DNA from: Roseateles oligotrophus
Lineage (GTDB): Bacteria > Pseudomonadota > Gammaproteobacteria > Burkholderiales > Burkholderiaceae_C
Direction: 5' to 3'
Assembly: GCF_014204525.1 (NCBI RefSeq)
Contig: NZ_JACHLP010000003.1
Span: 248,001 to 312,000 of the forward strand
Length of the DNA: 64,000 nucleotides
Shown: positions 60,088-64,000 of the stretch, in pieces
How positions within the stretch are numbered: the stretch's first letter is position 1
How the letters are laid out: the number at the start of each line of letters is the position of its first letter
Translations under genes and position numbers: made by a program
The notes under the pieces: generated by a model
Database searches by the model: none
The model's input: the letters and a program-made list of their open reading frames with translations, nothing else
What the model was told of the DNA's origin: nothing

Positions 60088-60119
60088 AGCCTAAAGTCGG
60101 GTCTATCCTCCAAGGTCAA
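60088..60119 (-). promoter_or_regulatory. MerR-type promoter of the MBL-fold gene
   Basis: On the minus strand TTGACC (60119-60114) could be a -35 box, with TTAGGC (60094-60089) as a weak -10 box at a 19-base spacing, longer than normal and typical of MerR-controlled promoters. The left operator half ACCTTGGAG fits known MerR sites; the right half is degenerate. The site lies between the divergent MBL and MerR genes. Confidence 0.4.
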
Positions 60120-60157
60120 GCCCCGGCGCGGCCTTCTCCGTCTTCTGCTTGCCTGCC

Positions 60158-60619
60158 ATGAATATCAGCCAACTCGCCCTTGCCAGCCAGCTCACGCCCG
60201 ATACCTTGCGCTACTACGAAAAGCTGGGCCTGCTGGCGGCGGCGCCCCGCCAGGCCAATGGCTATCGGCGTTACACGGCCGCGCATCTGGAAACCCTGCA
60301 GTTCATCCGGGGTGCGCAGGCCCTGGGTTTTTCCTTGAAGGAGATTCAGGCCGTGCTGAGCCGGCCACAGGCGGGCGGACTCAAACGACCGGAACTGGAG
60401 GCCTTGCTGGGCGCCAAGCTGCAAGAGATCGAGCGGCAACAAGCGCAGCTGCAGGCGCTCAAACTCAGGCTGAACGACACCCTGGCCTCCTTGCGCTGCC
60501 CGCCCGAAGCGGAGCTGCAATTGCGGGACAGCAGGTCGCCGCAGGAAGCCCCTGGAGGGCCCGGCGTCAGCATGCTCAAGCGCAGTTTTCCCAAGCGCCG
60601 GACACCCGGGGCGGCCTGA
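60158..60619 (+). CDS. MerR family transcriptional regulator
   Basis: A 153-residue regulator. The winged helix-turn-helix is at the N-terminus (ISQLALASQLTPDTLRYYEKLGLL, then GYRRYTAAHLETLQFIRGAQALGFSLKEIQ), followed by a coiled dimerisation helix (about residues 80-110). One cysteine (RCPPEAE) near 120 is a possible effector ligand, but the usual metal-binding set is not complete. I chose ATG 60158 over TTG 60149. It probably controls the divergent MBL-fold gene. Confidence 0.88.
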   Translation: MNISQLALASQLTPDTLRYYEKLGLLAAAPRQANGYRRYTAAHLETLQFIRGAQALGFSLKEIQAVLSRPQAGGLKRPELEALLGAKLQEIERQQAQLQALKLRLNDTLASLRCPPEAELQLRDSRSPQEAPGGPGVSMLKRSFPKRRTPGAA

Positions 60620-60749
60620 CAAGCGAACGGCCAGGGCCCTCGGTACTTTCCCGCGTAAACAGCCCGGTACCACCATTGGGCGGGAGCTGCGCGCAAGATA
60701 AGGGCAAGCCCGCGCCTCTGTTGACGACGGGCACGCCAGGAGACAGGCC

Positions 60750-61361
60750 ATGCCAGCAGACCGCCAGCCCTTTGTGCCCATTCACGCCCATGCAGCAGCA
60801 GTGGCGCCGCCCCGCCCCGCCCTGCCCCTGACGCGGCGCGAGTTGCTGCAGGGCTCGGGGCTCTTGCTGGGCCAGCTGACCCTGGGCTCTACGCTGGCTT
60901 CGCTGGCACCCTCCACCGCCTGGGCGCTGGAGCTCAAGACCCTCAGCACCGAAGAGGGTCAGGTCTTGATGGCCATGGGCCGGGTGCTCTACCCGCACAA
61001 GAAATTGCCCGACGCCGTCTACGCCCTGCTGGCCAAGGATCTGGATGCCAAGGCCGCGGCCGACCCGGCCAGCGCCAGGCTTTTGCGCGCAGGCATCGCG
61101 CATCTGAAGGAGCAAGGCTTTGTACGAGGCAAGGCTGGCCAGCGCCTGCACATCGTCAAGGCCCTGGAGGGCGAGGCCTTTTTCAATCTGGTGCGCGGCC
61201 AATGCGTCACCTCGCTGTACGACAACGAGATGGCCTTCGCCGTCTTCGGCTATCCCGGCTCGGCCTGGGAGAAGGGCGGCTACATCAGCCGGGGTTTTCA
61301 AGACCTCAAATGGCTACCCGCGCCGCCGCTTGAGGCCAGCCCGCCGCCCTACTTCGGCTGA
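60750..61361 (+). CDS. Tat-exported gluconate-2-dehydrogenase-subunit-3-like protein
   Basis: A 203-residue protein with a twin-arginine leader (LTRRELLQGSGLLLGQ, near residues 27-42). The mature part is helical with VLMAMGRVLYPH, DAVYALLAKDLDAKA and YDNEMAFAVFGYPGSAWEKGG, like subunit 3 of gluconate 2-dehydrogenase. It would be co-exported with the GMC flavoprotein encoded next, which has no leader of its own. AGGAG precedes ATG 60750. The usual cytochrome c subunit is not seen. Confidence 0.82.
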   Translation: MPADRQPFVPIHAHAAAVAPPRPALPLTRRELLQGSGLLLGQLTLGSTLASLAPSTAWALELKTLSTEEGQVLMAMGRVLYPHKKLPDAVYALLAKDLDAKAAADPASARLLRAGIAHLKEQGFVRGKAGQRLHIVKALEGEAFFNLVRGQCVTSLYDNEMAFAVFGYPGSAWEKGGYISRGFQDLKWLPAPPLEASPPPYFG

Positions 61362-61397
61362 AGTCCAGCGCAGCAAGAAAAATACGGAGACAAGACC

Positions 61398-62966
61398 ATG
61401 GCAAAGATCTCGTACGACGACGACAGCGCCGTCCTCATCATCGGCTCCGGCGCGGGCGGCGGCACCCTGGCCAATGAGCTGTGCCAGCAAGGCATCAAGG
61501 TCATCGTGCTGGAGGCGGGTGCATTGCAAAGCAACGCCACCTTCATCAACGACGAATGGAAGAGCTTCAGCCAACTGGCCTGGCTGGACCCGCGCACCAC
61601 CTCGGGCAGCTGGCGGGTCGCCAAAGACTTTGCCGGCCTGCCGGCCTGGATCTGCAAGACCGTGGGCGGCACCACCACCCATTGGGCCGGTGCCTCGCTG
61701 CGCCTGCAAGCCCATGAGCTGAAGGCCCGCACGACTTACGGGGACATCGCCGGCGCCAATCTGATGGACTGGCCGCTGAGCCTGGACGAGCTGGCCCCCT
61801 ACTACAGCCGTGCCGAGGACAAGATGGGCGTGACGCGCACCCACGGCATCCCTGGCCTGCCGGGCAATAACAACTTCAAGGTCATGTATGCCGGGGCCAA
61901 GAAGCTGGGCTACAAAGACGTCAGCACCGGTCATATGGCCATCAACAGCCAGCCGCGTGACGGCCGGGGCCGCTGCATGCAGCTGGGCTTTTGCTTCCAG
62001 GGCTGCAAGAGCGGCGCCAAGTGGAGCACGCTCTACACCGAGCTGCCCAAGGCCGAAAAAACCGGCCTGCTGGATCTGCGCCCCGAGAGCCATGTCAGCC
62101 GCATCGAACACGACGACAAGGGCCGCGTCAATGCCGTGGTCTATTTCGACAAAGAGGGCCGGGCGCAGCGGCAAAAAGCCCGCATCGTCTGCGTGGCCGG
62201 CAATGCCATCGAGACGCCCCGGCTCTTGCTGCTGTCCGCCTCCAATCTCTTCAAGGACGGCCTGGCCAACTCCTCCGGCCAGGTGGGGCGCAATTACATG
62301 CGCCATATGACGGGCTCGGTCTACGCCCAGTTCAAGCAGCCGGTGCATATGTACCGCGGCACCACCATGGCCGGCATCATCCGCGACGAGGCCGGCCACG
62401 ACAGCCGGCGCGGCTTTGTCGGCGGCTACGAGATGGAGACGCTGGCCCTGGGCGTGCCCTTCATGGCCGCCTTCCTGAACCCCGGCGGCTGGGGCGCGGA
62501 CTTTGCCGACTATCTGGACCATTACACCCACCTGGCCGGCATGTGGCTGGTGGGCGAGGACATGCCGCGCGAAAGCAATCGCATCACCCTGAACAGCCAG
62601 GTCAAGGACCGCTGGGGCAATGCCGCACCCAATGTCCATTTTGACGATCACCCCAATGACGTCGCCATGCGCGAGCATGCCTTCACCCAGGGCCAGCGCG
62701 TCTACGAGGCGGCCGGAGCGATCAAGAGCCTGCGCACCCCGCCCTACCCCTCCACCCACAATCTGGGCAGCTGCCGCATGGGCGCCTCGGCCAAGACCAG
62801 CGTCTGCAATGCCTATGGCCAGACGCATGACATCGCCAATCTCTTCATCTCGGACGGCAGCCAGTTCACCACCGGCGGGGCGGAGAACCCCACGCTGACC
62901 ATCGTCACCTTGGCCATACGGCAGGCCGAGTACATCGCCAAGCAGATGGCGGCGCGCTCGATTTGA
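61398..62966 (+). CDS. GMC family FAD-dependent oxidoreductase
   Basis: A 522-residue flavoprotein. The dinucleotide-binding motif VLIIGSGAGGGTLANEL is near residue 12, the second FAD region is near KTVGGTTTHWAGASLR, and the C-terminal GMC domain has STHNLGSCRMG near 455 and the catalytic His in that block. Three Cys in GRCMQLGFCFQGCKSG may bind a cofactor or metal. Substrates are sugars or polyols in related enzymes. It is preceded by the Tat-carrying small subunit after 36 bases. Confidence 0.9.
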   Translation: MAKISYDDDSAVLIIGSGAGGGTLANELCQQGIKVIVLEAGALQSNATFINDEWKSFSQLAWLDPRTTSGSWRVAKDFAGLPAWICKTVGGTTTHWAGASLRLQAHELKARTTYGDIAGANLMDWPLSLDELAPYYSRAEDKMGVTRTHGIPGLPGNNNFKVMYAGAKKLGYKDVSTGHMAINSQPRDGRGRCMQLGFCFQGCKSGAKWSTLYTELPKAEKTGLLDLRPESHVSRIEHDDKGRVNAVVYFDKEGRAQRQKARIVCVAGNAIETPRLLLLSASNLFKDGLANSSGQVGRNYMRHMTGSVYAQFKQPVHMYRGTTMAGIIRDEAGHDSRRGFVGGYEMETLALGVPFMAAFLNPGGWGADFADYLDHYTHLAGMWLVGEDMPRESNRITLNSQVKDRWGNAAPNVHFDDHPNDVAMREHAFTQGQRVYEAAGAIKSLRTPPYPSTHNLGSCRMGASAKTSVCNAYGQTHDIANLFISDGSQFTTGGAENPTLTIVTLAIRQAEYIAKQMAARSI

Positions 62967-62979
62967 GGAGCAACAAACC

Positions 62980-63330
62980 ATGTGCGAATTCTTCGTCAAG
63001 GCCGACCCCATCCAGTACGAGCAACGCTCGCGCAGCCTGCGCATCCACGGCGTGCTGACCAGCTTGCGGCTGGAGAATATGGTCTGGGACATCCTGGCCG
63101 AAATGGCCGAGCAGGAGGGCTGCACCACCAATGCCTTGATCGCCACCTTCCACGACGAGATCCTGGCGCAGCGCGGCGAGGTGCCCAACTTCGCCTCCTT
63201 TCTGCGCGTGACCTGCATGCGCTATCTGCGCCGCAGCCTGCAGGCGGCCGAGAAGGCGCTGGAAAACCCGCCCCGACTGACCGTGGTGGCAGCCCAGGGC
63301 GGCGGCAAGCTCGGGCGGAGCGCCGCATGA
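62980..63330 (+). CDS. Ribbon-helix-helix domain protein
   Basis: A 116-residue cytoplasmic protein. The central part SRSLRIHGVLTSLRLENMVWDILAEMAEQEGCTTNALIATF matches the RHH_4 (pfam13467) fold; the rest is a helix and a tail rich in Ala and Gly. RHH proteins usually bind DNA as dimers, so this may be a local regulator. GAGGAG precedes ATG 62980. Its stop overlaps the gloA start (ATGA). Confidence 0.82.
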   Translation: MCEFFVKADPIQYEQRSRSLRIHGVLTSLRLENMVWDILAEMAEQEGCTTNALIATFHDEILAQRGEVPNFASFLRVTCMRYLRRSLQAAEKALENPPRLTVVAAQGGGKLGRSAA

Positions 63331-63866
63331 GCTTTGGCACCGAACAGCAGCCCGGCATCTGCACCCAGCCCGAGGCCCTGACCCGCGACTTTGTCTTCAA
63401 CCACAGCATGCTGCGAGTCAAGGACCCGGCCCTGGCCCTGGACTTCTACAGCCGCGTGCTGGGCCTGCGCCTGCTGCGCAAGCTGGACTTCCCCGAACTG
63501 CGCTTCTCGCTCTACTTCCTGGCCCAGGCGCTGCTTGCCGAAGACGCGCCGGCCGAGGCGGGCGCACGCACAGCCTGGACCTTCGCGCAGCGCGGCGTGC
63601 TGGAGCTGACCCACAACTGGGGCAGCGAGACCCAGGCCGGCTTCAGCTATCACAACGGCAATACCCAGCCTCAGGGCTTTGGCCACATCTGCTTCTCGGT
63701 GCCCGATCTGGACGCCGCCGTGGCCTGGTTCGACCGGCAGCAAGTGCCCTTCGTCAAGCGCCCGGAGCAGGGCAAGATGAAGGATGTGGCCTTCATCCAG
63801 GATCCCGACGGCTATTGGATAGAGATTGTCGAGCCCGCCCGTTTGACTCGACTCGGACAGCAATAG
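63327..63866 (+). CDS. gloA: Lactoylglutathione lyase GloA
   Basis: A 179-residue glyoxalase I. It converts the methylglyoxal-glutathione adduct to S-lactoylglutathione. The metal ligands are visible: His in FNHSMLRVKD (near residue 26), Glu in VLELTHNWGSE (near 92), His in GFGHICFSV (near 117) and Glu in GYWIEIVEP (near 165). Length is near that of the eukaryotic-type long form, with an insertion relative to E. coli GloA (135). It is translationally coupled to the RHH gene. Confidence 0.93.
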   Translation: MSFGTEQQPGICTQPEALTRDFVFNHSMLRVKDPALALDFYSRVLGLRLLRKLDFPELRFSLYFLAQALLAEDAPAEAGARTAWTFAQRGVLELTHNWGSETQAGFSYHNGNTQPQGFGHICFSVPDLDAAVAWFDRQQVPFVKRPEQGKMKDVAFIQDPDGYWIEIVEPARLTRLGQQ

Positions 63867-63887
63867 ACTTTTCAGCCGTTCGTTGCA

Positions 63888-63906
63888 AATGCGAGTCATT
63901 CGCATT
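63888..63906. promoter_or_regulatory. Fur-box-like operator at the right edge
   Basis: AATGCGAGTCATTCGCATT is a near-perfect 19-bp inverted repeat of the Fur type (consensus AATGAGAATCATTCTCATT), and it lies in an AT-rich patch. The gene it would control starts beyond the window. The last 94 bases hold no convincing start. Confidence 0.65.
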
Positions 63907-64000
63907 AAAATGATTTCTCACCGCGAATTCCGGAACAGCCAGCCTCCTGCCCGCCAGCTCCTGCCCTCCTGCCCCATCTCTGGATGAGGCCTGCCTGGGG

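Overview
The window is a gene-dense, very GC-rich stretch of bacterial chromosome. The gene content suggests a betaproteobacterium of the order Burkholderiales, probably near Roseateles, Mitsuaria or Rubrivivax (family Sphaerotilaceae/Comamonadaceae). This is inferred from protein families (a PhaM-like polyhydroxyalkanoate granule protein, DUF2917, an ECF sigma factor paired with a serine/threonine kinase, an HPr-rel-A cassette, several large hybrid kinases) and from codon use, not from a marker gene. I saw no rRNA, tRNA, CRISPR array, prophage or complete insertion sequence.

Layout. 1-4116: end of an unknown gene, then a tandem AAA+ ATPase, a membrane-anchored pepsin-like protease and a TraB/GumN protein. 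4165-9660: phaM followed by glcD, glcE, a methyltransferase and glcF, closed by a strong terminator. 9693-13174: a DMT transporter, a MocR-type regulator, a DUF2917 protein and pssA. 13203-16121: a minus-strand HPr-rel-A cassette of four genes (Tat-leader protein, PqqD-like chaperone, HprK-like kinase, nucleotidyltransferase) whose biochemical role is unknown. 16345-22458: zinc metallopeptidase, DUF2807 adhesin-like protein, diguanylate cyclase, TrhA/hemolysin III, a solute-binding protein and a PafA-like phosphatase. 22514-31273: a two-component propeller kinase, a degenerate GGDEF protein, and an ECF sigma factor, TPR kinase and small protein in one direction.

31274-33073: a rearranged patch holding a decayed copy of the 5' end of a potassium channel gene, a parD antitoxin with only a stub of parE, the intact channel gene and an NTF2-like protein. 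33179-35712: metNIQ methionine importer. 35759-41043: RDD membrane protein, a molybdopterin-fold periplasmic protein and a large hybrid kinase with no normal start codon. 40974-43166: a LysR regulator and the divergent YeiH family transporter. 43257-43500: a small inverted-repeat element (MITE-like) with a 5-bp target duplication, directly upstream of a 7TMR-DISM hybrid kinase. 46276-51933: a lipoprotein, one intact TonB-dependent receptor and one receptor broken by a single-base frameshift. 52164-56367: response regulator plus hybrid kinase, translationally coupled. 56489-58880: a manganese-exporter-family gene behind a clear yybP-ykoY riboswitch, an internally deleted VOC protein, an orphan ureE and a GNAT enzyme. 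59136-63866: a metallo-beta-lactamase-fold protein with divergent MerR regulator, then a Tat-leader protein, GMC oxidoreductase, ribbon-helix-helix protein and gloA. A Fur-box-like site lies at the right edge.

The main themes are signal transduction (four large sensor kinases, a diguanylate cyclase, a Ser/Thr kinase), envelope transport, and glycolate and methionine use. The best candidates for new biology are the HPr-rel-A cassette, the small inverted-repeat element, the start-less hybrid kinase, and the ECF/kinase/small-protein group.
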